This document shows positions 55,064 to 63,481 of a stretch of DNA of 64,000 nucleotides, piece after piece; positions within the stretch are counted from its first letter, which is position 1, and each line of letters begins with the position of its first letter. Location: positions 124,001 to 188,000 of the forward strand of contig CAVYTB010000005.1 of assembly GCA_963771295.1 (NCBI GenBank), given 5' to 3'. The position numbers and the translations under genes were made by a program. This DNA is from Acidiferrum sp963771295 (GTDB lineage: Bacteria > Acidobacteriota > Terriglobia > Acidiferrales > UBA7541). Under the pieces are notes generated by a model, which was not told the DNA's origin, searched no databases, and was given only the letters and a program-made list of their open reading frames with translations.

Positions 55064-56014
55064 ATGAACACCCAAGTAATGACGAAGCGCGATGACCTCG
55101 CAGTTCGTGCGGTGCCGCCCGTCAATGCGCACCCTAATACTTTCCTGCGCCATATACTCTGGTCCACAGACTTCTCGATACCGTCAAAGATTTCGCTGCC
55201 CGTTGCCGCGGCATTAGCGCGGCGATTCAGCTCTCGTTTATATGCGGCTCATGTCATTAACCCGTACACTCTGTGCTTTGGACCGGGACTCGCCCTCCTT
55301 CGCATTGGTATGGCAGAAAATATGGCTGCCCGGAAGATGTCGGAGACCCTGGATTCTAACGACCTTGGAGACATACCACACGAGAGCATCGTGGGCCTTG
55401 GCAAACCTAGCCGCGTCCTTGCCAACATGGCTGAGGATTTTGACGTCAATCTTCTGGTACTTGGAACTCATCGACTGAAGGGCCTCGCCGCCAGAATTCT
55501 GAGCTCCGTTGCGGAAGAGACCATCCATCTTTCGCCGTGCCCTGTCCTGACCGTGGGGGTTCCGGACACTGGAACTAGACCCAACGAGGTGGGCTTCAAA
55601 CACATCTTATGCGCAATCGATTTTTCCTTGGAGTCGGTCTCCGTCGTGCAACTTGCGCTTCAATGGGCCAAGAGCTTCAAAGCCCATCTGACCCTGCTGC
55701 ACGTCGTGGAGGGGGCGGTCGCAGGAACACCGGACGAGCGCGGCAGGGTCGCAACTTTATTCGGCGGACAGCTCCGACGGCTCGTGCCTCGAGACGCACA
55801 GGAGCTTCTGGGATTTGAACTGCGGGTTGAATTCGGTTCAGCGCCGGAATGGATCCTGAAGGCCGCACAGCAAACTGGCACGGATTTACTTGTCCTCGGC
55901 ACTCGAAGAGTCAAAGTGCTTGACCGACGACCCACGCGCAGGATGATTGCTCAAATCTTGAGCGATGTGCCCTGCCCCGTACTGACGGTCAACCAGGCAG
56001 CCGTGCTGACTTGA
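55064..56014 (+). CDS. Tandem universal stress protein (ATP motifs degraded)
   Basis: 316 residues, two UspA domains: FLRHILWSTDFSIPSKISLPVAAALARRF with GTHRLKGLAARILSSVAEET, and FKHILCAIDFSLESVSVVQLALQWAKSF with GTRRVKVLDRRPTRRMIAQI. The G-x2-G motif is lost in both halves, unlike the paralogue at 48.2 kb, so it probably does not bind ATP. GGAAAGGGGAAG precedes the start. It overlaps the region of the next gene's upstream frame. Confidence 0.9.
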   Translation: MNTQVMTKRDDLAVRAVPPVNAHPNTFLRHILWSTDFSIPSKISLPVAAALARRFSSRLYAAHVINPYTLCFGPGLALLRIGMAENMAARKMSETLDSNDLGDIPHESIVGLGKPSRVLANMAEDFDVNLLVLGTHRLKGLAARILSSVAEETIHLSPCPVLTVGVPDTGTRPNEVGFKHILCAIDFSLESVSVVQLALQWAKSFKAHLTLLHVVEGAVAGTPDERGRVATLFGGQLRRLVPRDAQELLGFELRVEFGSAPEWILKAAQQTGTDLLVLGTRRVKVLDRRPTRRMIAQILSDVPCPVLTVNQAAVLT

Positions 56015-56082
56015 ACGGATTTACAGGTAGTGCCGGACCCCCGATGTTTACAAAGTTAAATATGCACACAGGAGAAGCAACC

Positions 56083-56679
56083 GTGAAGAAAATGAAAGTT
56101 CGAACAAACCATCTAGCCTTAGTCGCGCTGGCCCTCGCATTCGGTCTCGCAACCGTCTCGGCTGTGACCGCGAGAACGGGCTCGTCGCATGAGGAACCGA
56201 GTGCGAGCCCGGCACGCGGTACTGCGTCTTACGAGGAACGTCTGGAGGAAGAGGTGCGTCACCAGCTTGTCATGCTTCCCTGGTACTCCGTCTTCGACAA
56301 CCTTGCGTACCGCATTGAGGGGACAACCGTGGTTCTTGAAGGCCAGGTTCAGCGTCCGTCTCTGAAGCCTGATGCGGAATCAGTCGTGAAGGGCATCGAA
56401 GGGGTCGAAACCGTTGTGAATAACATCGAAGTTCTGCCGCCTTCGCCGCATGATGACCGAATCCGTTTGGCAACCTACCGGGCAATCTACCGCTCTGCAA
56501 CATTGCAGCGGTACGCTCTGCAGGCTGTTCCTCCGATTCATATCATCGTGAAGAACGGTCACATAACACTCGAAGGGGTGGTCTCGACCCAGGCGGAAAA
56601 AGACATGGCCAATATCCGCGCCCGAGGTGTGACAGGTTCCTTCTCGGTCACCAACAACCTTGCTGTCGAGACAAATTGA
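56083..56679 (+). CDS. BON-domain periplasmic protein
   Basis: About 198 residues from a GTG with AGGAGAAG upstream. A signal peptide (basic start, then LALVALALAFGLATVSAVTA) leads to two BON domains (about 45-115 and 120-195: GTTVVLEGQVQRPSLKPDAESVVKGIEGVETVVNNIEV and NGHITLEGVVSTQAEKDMANIRARGV). BON proteins bind phospholipids or protect the envelope under stress. It lies about 70 bases after the universal stress gene and is probably co-transcribed. Confidence 0.88.
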   Translation: MKKMKVRTNHLALVALALAFGLATVSAVTARTGSSHEEPSASPARGTASYEERLEEEVRHQLVMLPWYSVFDNLAYRIEGTTVVLEGQVQRPSLKPDAESVVKGIEGVETVVNNIEVLPPSPHDDRIRLATYRAIYRSATLQRYALQAVPPIHIIVKNGHITLEGVVSTQAEKDMANIRARGVTGSFSVTNNLAVETN

Positions 56680-56978
56680 TTCGAGGCATTGCCAGTCGTG
56701 TCCTCAGCGGCTTGCGCGATGCGAGCCGCTCGAAAGAGCTGCTCGCATCTCCGCCAAAGCCTCAATATGCGTGGCCGGCCAGCCCTTTTGGGAATCATCC
56801 ACATGCCGCATGGAGAATTCCTGTCTCGTTCGACCAAATCCGACCATTGGAAGTAAATCTGTACGTATTTATCCTTATTGCGTAATTATGGAAGAGCATT
56901 CCCGTGATTCACGCTTCGGGGATTCCCCGAAAGCACGGATTATCAGTGAAGCCCTGTCCGAGGGCGACTTGAGGCAAG

Positions 56979-58463
56979 ATGGTTGCCGTTGACTTGGTCT
57001 TGGCGGTCCCAGAACCTCTCCCACAGTGGATCAAAGAAATGCTGCGCGCAGACAGCCCTGCTTTGGTATTCGGCGTCATTCTGGCAGCGGCCGGTTTGTC
57101 ATCGCTCGTTCTTTATTTCTTTCCGCGAAAGACTCGCGATCCAGTCCTGATTTCCTTCGGTTTGTTCACACTTCTCTATGCTGCGCAGCTTATGGTGGAA
57201 ACCCAAACAATCCGTCTGATCAGCGATGTACCATCCACCGTTTGGTCCCATCTGACATTCGCCCTGGCGTATATCATCCCCGTCCCGTTCCTGGTCTTCT
57301 TCCTTCATACGATTGGCCAGGGCTGGCATCGGCTGGCACTGTGGGCATTCCGCATGCAGATCGGTCTGGCGCTGTTGGCTATCGTTGCAGATGTGATGCT
57401 GGCCGACCCCGGAAGAATGGCATTTGCGAACCACGTCCTGGTGATATTCGCTTTTCTGGCGTTCCTTTTTCTGCTGTTTGCACCCGGGCAGCCCTCCAGG
57501 CCCGAACTCCGGCTATTCAGGGTCGGATTCACCATATTTGCTCTGCTTGGAATCCAAACTGCTCTTGCCTCGGCCGGCATCACGCATGGGCCGACGCACC
57601 TCGAGCCGATTGGGATATTTGTTTTTGTTTCGTGCCTCGGAGCGGTAGTCGCGCGCCGCATATTCCGAAACCAGGAACACCTGGTGGTGCTTCGCGAAGA
57701 GCTGGAGATCGCAAAGACAATTCAACTAGCAATCCTTCCGGCTGAAATGCCCAGGATCCCGGGACTTGAGGTTGCCACCCGCTACCTCTCCAGTTCCGAG
57801 GTCGCCGGTGATTTTTATGATTTCTTGCTCACCAGGGATCGGTGCGTGGGCATCCTCATCGCAGATGTTTCAGGTCACGGTGTACCTGCTGCACTCCTTG
57901 CCTCGATGGTCAAGGTTGCCATCGGCACCCAGGCGCACCATGCGGCAGACCCAGCTGAAGTCCTTTCCGGACTCAATCGCATGCTATACGGAAAACTCCA
58001 CGAACAATTCGTAACCGCCTCTTATTTATTTCTTGATGTCCCAGCGGGAAGAGCGCTTTATTCCAGCGCAGGGCACCCGGCTCTGGTGTTGTGGCGAGGC
58101 AAGGAAGGAAAAATATCCGAATATGACGAGACCGGACTGATACTCGGCATTTCTCCCGAGACCCAGTATTCAAATACGGGCTTTTCACTAGAACCCGGAG
58201 ATCGACTGCTCCTCTATACGGACGGCATTCCCGAAGCGATGAATAAGCATGATGAACTTTTCGGCCGGGACCGCTTAAAGCAATGCGTCAAGGATGATGC
58301 CGGCCTTCCAGCAGACCGTTTCTGCGACTCTCCCCTGGAAAAGCTCCAGGCGTGGGCGGGGACAGCGCGTGGAGGCGCGCACGCAGATGACGTGACGATG
58401 GTGGTTGTGGACTTTAACACAGTCGCCGATCCTCATGAGGCTTTTAGCGAGAAGACGGAATGA
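56979..58463 (+). CDS. Membrane-anchored PP2C/SpoIIE-type phosphatase
   Basis: 494 residues. Six or seven N-terminal membrane helices (about 30-225) precede a short coiled region and a SpoIIE domain (about 245-480) with LSSSEVAGDFYDFL, GILIADVSGHGVPAALLASMVK, YTDGIPEAMN and AHADDVTMVVVDF (the metal-binding Asp residues). Such proteins dephosphorylate anti-sigma antagonists in partner-switching systems. No STAS or anti-sigma gene is adjacent. About 100 bases upstream is a GTATTTATCCTTATT stretch. Confidence 0.92.
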   Translation: MVAVDLVLAVPEPLPQWIKEMLRADSPALVFGVILAAAGLSSLVLYFFPRKTRDPVLISFGLFTLLYAAQLMVETQTIRLISDVPSTVWSHLTFALAYIIPVPFLVFFLHTIGQGWHRLALWAFRMQIGLALLAIVADVMLADPGRMAFANHVLVIFAFLAFLFLLFAPGQPSRPELRLFRVGFTIFALLGIQTALASAGITHGPTHLEPIGIFVFVSCLGAVVARRIFRNQEHLVVLREELEIAKTIQLAILPAEMPRIPGLEVATRYLSSSEVAGDFYDFLLTRDRCVGILIADVSGHGVPAALLASMVKVAIGTQAHHAADPAEVLSGLNRMLYGKLHEQFVTASYLFLDVPAGRALYSSAGHPALVLWRGKEGKISEYDETGLILGISPETQYSNTGFSLEPGDRLLLYTDGIPEAMNKHDELFGRDRLKQCVKDDAGLPADRFCDSPLEKLQAWAGTARGGAHADDVTMVVVDFNTVADPHEAFSEKTE

Positions 58464-58533
58464 AGCCAGCCATGCACTCGGGCTCGATCGGTGGCTAAGC
58501 GAGCCAAGCACGTAGTATAAAAGGAAAGCCCTC

Positions 58534-59733
58534 ATGGAAGTCACTCATCCCGCACCATCAAAGTTGCGCGTACTGTCGCGTTACGGTTTCGCAACCGCCC
58601 TTGTATCAATGGCTTTATTCTTATCGCTTGTTCTGCAAGTTCCGTTCGGAGACCCCTTCTGGTTTCTTTTTCCTGTCGCGGTGGTTGCCAGTACATGGTA
58701 CTGCGGAAGGGGCCCCGGCTGGGTCGCGGTTGGCTTCAGCACTCTCGCGGTTCTCTATTTCTTCATTCCGCCTCTCCGTACGTGGATTCTGAAACCACAC
58801 GAGGTTCCGTTTTTTCTTACTTTTGTTGCTTGTCAAATCGCTGCAAGTTTGTTGAGCTCCTGGCGAAAACAAACGGACGATGCTCTCCGACAGGCTCGCG
58901 ACGAGCTTGAAGTAAAGGTCGGAGAACGTACCGCCGAACTCCAGAACGCTAACGAGGCACTTCTTAACCAGATTGCAGAACAGAGCCGTACCCAGGAGTC
59001 TCTTGAGGTAACACGGACGGAACTTGCTCGTGTGGCTCGGATCACTACGATAGGTGAGTTGACGGCTTCGATCGCCCATGAGGTGAATCAACCGCTCGCC
59101 GCGGTCGTATCCAACGCAGACGCTTGTGTGGCCTGGCTCTCACATCAAACTCCAAACCTTGACGAAGCACGCGCGGCAGCCGAGCGGGCCATTCAGGGCG
59201 CAACGCGCGCATCCGAAGTCATCGTCCAAATCCGTTCGCTTATCACCAAGTCAGCTCCGGAGAGAAAGCCAGTTCACATCAATAAGATCATCGAGGACAC
59301 TCTCGGACTGGTCAGCCTTCAAGGGATGAAGAATAATGTCTTCGTCACAATCGAACTCGCGCCAGATTTGCCTGTGGTTCTTGGCGATAGAATTCAGTTA
59401 CAACAGGTAATATTGAATCTGATGATGAATGGAATCGAAGCTATGAGTGCCGTTGCCGACCGGCCGCGGCAGCTTCTGATCCGGTCGGAGATGCAGGGCA
59501 CCAGCCAAGTCCTTGTTTCCATTCAGGACTCCGGGATCGGAGTGACCCCGGAGGCCATGACCCGGCTCTTCGAGCCCTTCTTTACGACTCGATCTAAAGG
59601 TACTGGAATGGGACTGCCCATTAGCCGTTCGATCATTGAAGCGCATGGCGGCAGGTTATGGGCTCACTCGAAGGTCTCTCAAGGCTCCGTCTTTCAGTTC
59701 ACTCTACCGAGATGCGACGCTACGATCACATGA
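58534..59733 (+). CDS. Sensor histidine kinase (DUF4118-type membrane domain)
   Basis: 399 residues. Four hydrophobic segments (about 17-108, DUF4118/KdpD-like, WYCGRGPGWVAVG) precede a coiled coil (about 110-165), the HisKA motif IGELTASIAHEVNQPLAAVV with the phospho-His, and the HATPase (NLMMNGIEAM, DSGIGVTPEAM, FEPFFTTRSKGTGMGLPISRSI). The kinase resembles FixL/TodS-like types but lacks a PAS domain. The stop overlaps the next gene by four bases, giving a two-component pair. Confidence 0.93.
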   Translation: MEVTHPAPSKLRVLSRYGFATALVSMALFLSLVLQVPFGDPFWFLFPVAVVASTWYCGRGPGWVAVGFSTLAVLYFFIPPLRTWILKPHEVPFFLTFVACQIAASLLSSWRKQTDDALRQARDELEVKVGERTAELQNANEALLNQIAEQSRTQESLEVTRTELARVARITTIGELTASIAHEVNQPLAAVVSNADACVAWLSHQTPNLDEARAAAERAIQGATRASEVIVQIRSLITKSAPERKPVHINKIIEDTLGLVSLQGMKNNVFVTIELAPDLPVVLGDRIQLQQVILNLMMNGIEAMSAVADRPRQLLIRSEMQGTSQVLVSIQDSGIGVTPEAMTRLFEPFFTTRSKGTGMGLPISRSIIEAHGGRLWAHSKVSQGSVFQFTLPRCDATIT

Positions 59734-60353
59734 AGGAACCGGAGCCGATTGTTTTCGTCATTGATGATGACCCGCTGATCCGCGAGGGAATGCGCAGTCT
59801 CATCAAGTCCGTGGGCCTCCGAGTCGAGGCATTCCCTTCGGCACAAGACTTCCTGCTTGCGAAGCGACCGGATGCGTCGGCCTGCCTCATCCTCGACGTG
59901 AGGATGCCGGGCGTAAGTGGTCTTGATCTTCAACGCAAACTGAGCGATGCGAAGATCGAAATCCCGATCATTTTCATTACCGGTCATGGCGACATTCCTA
60001 TGTCTGTGCGCGCGATGAAAGAAGGGGCACTGGAATTCTTGACCAAGCCGGTCCGTGGTCAGGACCTGCTGGACGCTGTCCAGAAAGCAATTGCCGGCGA
60101 CCGCGTACTCCGGAAAGAGCGCGAGGAGCTGAGTAACATTCGCGCGCGATTCGATTCGCTCACTCCCCGCGAAAAGGAAGTGCTGGACTTAGTGGTTGCT
60201 GGTCTTCTGAACAAGCAGATCGCGGACGAACTGGGAACCAGCGAGTTGACCGTCAAGACTCATCGCGCACACGTCATGCAAAAGACGCAGGCTGAATCTC
60301 TTGCTCATCTAGTCCGCATGGCTGAGAAGCTCAAAACCACCCTTCGAAAGTAA
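59730..60353 (+). CDS. FixJ/NarL-family response regulator
   Basis: About 207 residues from the ATG that overlaps the kinase stop (ATGA). Receiver domain with VFVIDDDPLIREGMRSLIKSVG, CLILDVRMPGVSGLDL (phospho-Asp) and FLTKPVRGQDLL; then a LuxR-type helix-turn-helix, LTPREKEVLDLVVAGLLNKQIADELGTSELTVKTHRAHVMQK. It is the partner of the preceding kinase. A candidate to bind one of the repeated elements, but so is the PAS-LuxR protein. Confidence 0.94.
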   Translation: MKEPEPIVFVIDDDPLIREGMRSLIKSVGLRVEAFPSAQDFLLAKRPDASACLILDVRMPGVSGLDLQRKLSDAKIEIPIIFITGHGDIPMSVRAMKEGALEFLTKPVRGQDLLDAVQKAIAGDRVLRKEREELSNIRARFDSLTPREKEVLDLVVAGLLNKQIADELGTSELTVKTHRAHVMQKTQAESLAHLVRMAEKLKTTLRK

Positions 60354-60456
60354 GTACCGGTCTCCTCCTAAAGCAGGATAGCTTTCGAGTCTCCAGAACT
60401 GTAGCCTGTCCTTGCTCGCGCAACTTTTCTTCAAGTGGAAGATCGGATGATTTCAA

Positions 60457-60870
60457 GTGAATGACGCTCTACACAGCACCGGTATCATCGCTATTGTTGA
60501 TGACGATGAATCCCTACGCGAGGCGCTCGGAAGCGTCATGAAGGCCGCTGGTTTTTTAGCAAATACGTTTGCCTCCGCGGAAGAATACCTCGCGTCCCTC
60601 GATCGAGAACAGACGATGTGTTTGATCCTCGATGTGCGTTTGCCGGGGATGAGCGGCATCGAGTTGCTGAGAGTATTGCTCGAGAACAACAGTAAATTCC
60701 CAATCATTTTCGTCACCGCCCATGGTGATGCGTCCCTTTGCGATTCGGTGATGAAGGCCGGGGCCGCTGGTTTCTTGAACAAGCCTGTACGCAGCGACAC
60801 CTTGCTGAAGAACATTCATGCGGCTATGGAAAATACTGCAAAGGATAAATACCTAAGATGCAGGCTGTAA
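60457..60870 (+). CDS. Single-domain response regulator
   Basis: 137 residues from a GTG start. IAIVDDDESLREALGSVMKAAGFLANTFASAEEYL, CLILDVRLPGMSGIELL and FLNKPVRSDTLLKNI are the receiver motifs. There is no output domain. It is a close paralogue of the FixJ receiver, about 100 bases downstream of it, and overlaps the ECF sigma region. It could compete for the same kinase. Confidence 0.9.
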   Translation: MNDALHSTGIIAIVDDDESLREALGSVMKAAGFLANTFASAEEYLASLDREQTMCLILDVRLPGMSGIELLRVLLENNSKFPIIFVTAHGDASLCDSVMKAGAAGFLNKPVRSDTLLKNIHAAMENTAKDKYLRCRL

Positions 60871-60881
60871 GGAGGCAAGAT

Positions 60882-61604
60882 ATGGGTTCTACATGCATGC
60901 TTAGCCCGACCGGGTTCGACGAGAACAGAGTCATTGCGGCAGCAAAGCGCGGCCATGCCGCAGCCTTCGATGAGCTCTGGCAATCTCATACGCAAAGAAT
61001 TCTCCGGACCACATACCGCATCACCAAAAACCGCCAAGATGCCGAGGACGCTCTGCAGGACTCATTCTTGAGGGCGTTCCTTCACATCAAGGACTTTGAC
61101 TGTAGGGCACGCTTTTCAACCTGGCTGACGCGAATTGCAATCAATTCGGCGCTGATGATTCTCCGTAAAAAGCGCTCTTCACGCGAACTTCCCTTAGATG
61201 ACCGTGGTGATCATGACGGGAGCCGGGGGTTTGACACTATTCTGTGCCACGCTTTGAATCCCGAAGCGTATTATTCGCAGCGCGAGCGAGAACGAACTCT
61301 CCGGAGTGCCGTTTGCTCGCTGCGACCGAGTATTCGGCAGGCTGTCGAGTTGCAGAAGCTACAAGAATATTCTCTCCAGGAAACGGCAAAGATGATGGGA
61401 CTTTCCCAAGCGGCCGCGAAAGCACGGTTATTTCGCGCTAAAACCGAGCTCCGCAAAACATTGACGCGGAGAGCCATGCGGCGACGACACCCGTCGGTTT
61501 CAGTTATTTCCAGTTGCTGGATGGCTGAAGGGAATTCGACGACGACCAACAGACTTCGAGCTGTGGGCACCGCGGCACAGCGATGTTTCACGCACGGATC
61601 GTAA
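60882..61604 (+). CDS. RNA polymerase ECF sigma factor
   Basis: About 240 residues from the ATG after GTAAGGAGG; a start at 60858 is possible. Region 2: AAFDELWQSHTQRILRTTYRITKNRQDAEDALQDSFLRAFLHIKDF, FSTWLTRIAINSALMILRKKR. Region 4: LRPSIRQAVELQKLQEYSLQETAKMMGLSQAAAKARLFRAKTELRK. A C-terminal tail of about 40 residues is unlike the family. No anti-sigma gene follows, and it lies directly after a receiver gene. Confidence 0.92.
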   Translation: MGSTCMLSPTGFDENRVIAAAKRGHAAAFDELWQSHTQRILRTTYRITKNRQDAEDALQDSFLRAFLHIKDFDCRARFSTWLTRIAINSALMILRKKRSSRELPLDDRGDHDGSRGFDTILCHALNPEAYYSQRERERTLRSAVCSLRPSIRQAVELQKLQEYSLQETAKMMGLSQAAAKARLFRAKTELRKTLTRRAMRRRHPSVSVISSCWMAEGNSTTTNRLRAVGTAAQRCFTHGS

Positions 61605-61770
61605 GGGGCGAAGATTTATGTTGACGTATCAAAAAGAGACGCACGGTCCATTCGGATCCCTATCCGAATCGCAAGCAAGAGCAATTGGGGAGAGTTCGGA
61701 AGACCACAGTCGAGCAACCCGAGTCCTTTGTCGAGGAGTGGAACTCGAGAAGGTTTAAAACCGCATCCAG

Positions 61771-61784
61771 TATTTCTATTATTC
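61771..61784 (+). promoter_or_regulatory. TTTCTATTATTC motif before a pseudo-receiver gene
   Basis: TATTTCTATTATTC lies only 15 bases before the start at 61799. Too close for a standard -10 box of that gene, which argues that the motif is not a simple core promoter. Confidence 0.3.
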
Positions 61785-61798
61785 GCAAGGAGAAGCCC

Positions 61799-62308
61799 AT
61801 GGACATCGGACTGATGACGGTTCTGCTTGTCGGTCAGACAGCACGCAGTTCCCTCCGGTTGGTGAGGTGGCTCGAGGATCACACATGCCAGTGCCACTTC
61901 GCAGACTCGTGCAAAGATGCCTGCGCAAGCTTCTCGCGCATGCAATTCGATTTTGTGCTGAGTCCCTACCAATTGCCCGATCGCAATGCTTATCCCCTGC
62001 TGAAACATTTGATCGGGTCAACTTCCACTCTCTTTTTTTCGGTAGCCGTCGAGAATGGTTGTCTGTGGGTTCCGACACTCGCTCGCGGCAAGAAATGGCC
62101 CGAATCGAGCGCGTTGCGGCCCGCGGAGTTCGCAGACACCTTCAGAAAAGCTGTGAATCAGCTCAAATACGAGCAAGCGGGAGTTCGAAATGGCGCACGG
62201 CGAACCGAGTCACATGCCCAGGATTCCGTGACAATCGCTCCAAACAACCAGGCGCATCCTCTTTCGCAAACAGCGGTCCGCGAGACCGTGCTTCAATTTC
62301 TGCGCTAG
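61799..62308 (+). CDS. Degenerate receiver-like protein
   Basis: About 169 residues from the ATG preceded by AAGGAG. The N-terminal half has a receiver-like pattern (MTVLLVGQTARSSLRLVRWLEDHTCQCHFADSCKDACASFSRMQFDFVLSPYQLPDRNAYPLL). The phosphoacceptor Asp position is a Ser (FVLSPYQ), so it is unlikely to be phosphorylated. It is rich in Cys in the first half. The C-terminal 50 residues are polar. The family assignment is tentative. Confidence 0.6.
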   Translation: MDIGLMTVLLVGQTARSSLRLVRWLEDHTCQCHFADSCKDACASFSRMQFDFVLSPYQLPDRNAYPLLKHLIGSTSTLFFSVAVENGCLWVPTLARGKKWPESSALRPAEFADTFRKAVNQLKYEQAGVRNGARRTESHAQDSVTIAPNNQAHPLSQTAVRETVLQFLR

Positions 62309-62448
62309 TACTCGTTCGGAGCGCATTGGACCCGCCAAGGGGCGCCGACATGAGTTTTCCTACGTAGTTCTTCGGCAACACTGGAGCATCTGTCTCAGCT
62401 AGATCAAGCCGCAAGCAACAGTGCTGACTGGTTTTCTGCGCATAATAT

Positions 62449-62469
62449 TAATTAGGTTGTATCTAATTA
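62449..62469. repeat. AT-rich inverted repeat upstream of the hibernation factor gene
   Basis: TAATTAG and CTAATTA arms around seven bases, about 75-95 bases before the start at 62545. A possible operator or part of the promoter. Confidence 0.4.
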
Positions 62470-62481
62470 TTAAGACCATAT

Positions 62482-62493
62482 TTTCTATTAGAC
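62482..62493 (+). promoter_or_regulatory. TTTCTATTAGAC motif upstream of the hibernation factor gene
   Basis: TTTCTATTAGAC in the stretch CATATTTTCTATTAG, about 52 bases before the start. A weak match to the TTTCTAYTWTTC series, between two inverted repeats. Confidence 0.3.
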
Positions 62494-62498
62494 CTACA

Positions 62499-62514
62499 GT
62501 ACAAACAATTGTAC
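62499..62514. repeat. GTACAA-N4-TTGTAC inverted repeat
   Basis: GTACAA-ACAA-TTGTAC, a perfect 6-base-arm repeat, about 30-46 bases before the hibernation factor start. The N4 spacing is like Crp/Fnr-class or similar dimeric operators. It would overlap the transcription start region. Confidence 0.4.
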
Positions 62515-62544
62515 AAAGGTGTTGCGGGATCACTGAGGAGCGAC

Positions 62545-62901
62545 ATGGACACGGACATCCGAATTCTAAGCATGGACCTGACGAAGGAATTGCATTCGTA
62601 CATTGAACGACGACTGCATTTCGCCCTGCGTCGTTTCGGTCGGCAAGTCGGTCGCGTCAGCGTCCGGGTCACTGATGTGAATGGCCCCCGGGGAGGAATG
62701 GACAAATCCTGCCACATCTCCGTGGAATTCCTGCCTTCGGGCAGGACCATCGTGCAACACGCAATGGATGCGAATCTGCACGTTGCCATCGGCCGCGCAA
62801 CGGAAGGGATCGGCCGTTCCTTCGCTCGAGCACTCGGGCGGACTCGTGACCGAAAGCGCAAACGTGAAACGGTAAGGTTCTTCTCGCAGCGTCAATCCTG
62901 A
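62545..62901 (+). CDS. Ribosome hibernation promoting factor (HPF/RaiA family, short form)
   Basis: 118 residues from the ATG after GAGGAG. The S30AE fold shows LTKELHSYIERRLHFALRRFGRQVGRVSVRVTDVNGPRGGMDKSCHISVEF, then a basic C-terminal tail. HPF proteins bind the 30S decoding centre and silence ribosomes in stationary phase. The short form lacks the C-terminal dimerisation domain. Its promoter region has two inverted repeats. Confidence 0.85.
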   Translation: MDTDIRILSMDLTKELHSYIERRLHFALRRFGRQVGRVSVRVTDVNGPRGGMDKSCHISVEFLPSGRTIVQHAMDANLHVAIGRATEGIGRSFARALGRTRDRKRKRETVRFFSQRQS

Positions 62902-62959
62902 GAACGACGGACGGCGAGATCCTGACGAACGGAATCAAACAGAAATTGGAGAAAGACAA

Positions 62960-63448
62960 ATGAACGAGAGAATGATTCAGGTAACACACGAAGACAAGAC
63001 GAAACTAATGGCTCTGATTGCATCGAGGATGGGGTGGCACACGCGGGACAAAGAACATCTAGACATGCTGGCCCATGAGCTCGACCGTGCAGAGATCGTG
63101 ATGTCGACGGATATCCCCGCCGATACCGTCACCATGGACTCCCATGTGCTCGTGAAAGATCTCGACACAGGCAAAGCGTCCGCCTACACGTTGGTTTTTC
63201 CGACGGACGCGGAGATCGCGCAAGGCAAGATCTCCATTCTCGCGCCCATCGCCACTGCTCTACTCGGATATCGCGAAGGCGACGAAATCGAATGGCCGAC
63301 CCCCGGTGGACGCCGGCACCTCAAGGTTATTAAGGTCCTGTACCAACCCGAGACGGTTGCTGATGAACCGAGACCCGACACGGCCGTGCAGCACGGATTC
63401 GAGAAACAGGACGAGAGCGTGCGTGCAGCAGGGCTTCGAGCAGTGTGA
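62960..63448 (+). CDS. GreA/GreB-Rnk family protein
   Basis: 162 residues. An N-terminal helical part (about 1-50, LIASRMGWHTRDKEHLDMLAHELDRAEIV) precedes the GreA/GreB C-terminal-like FKBP-type domain (about 55-140: VTMDSHVLVKDLDTGKASAYTLVFPTDAEIAQGKISILAPIATALLGYREGDEIEWPTPGGRRHLKVIKV). This matches Rnk, the nucleoside diphosphate kinase regulator that can bind RNA polymerase. A tail of about 25 residues is variable. Confidence 0.87.
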   Translation: MNERMIQVTHEDKTKLMALIASRMGWHTRDKEHLDMLAHELDRAEIVMSTDIPADTVTMDSHVLVKDLDTGKASAYTLVFPTDAEIAQGKISILAPIATALLGYREGDEIEWPTPGGRRHLKVIKVLYQPETVADEPRPDTAVQHGFEKQDESVRAAGLRAV

Positions 63449-63481
63449 TCGAAGGAACCATAGAAAAGGAGGAGATGCGGC

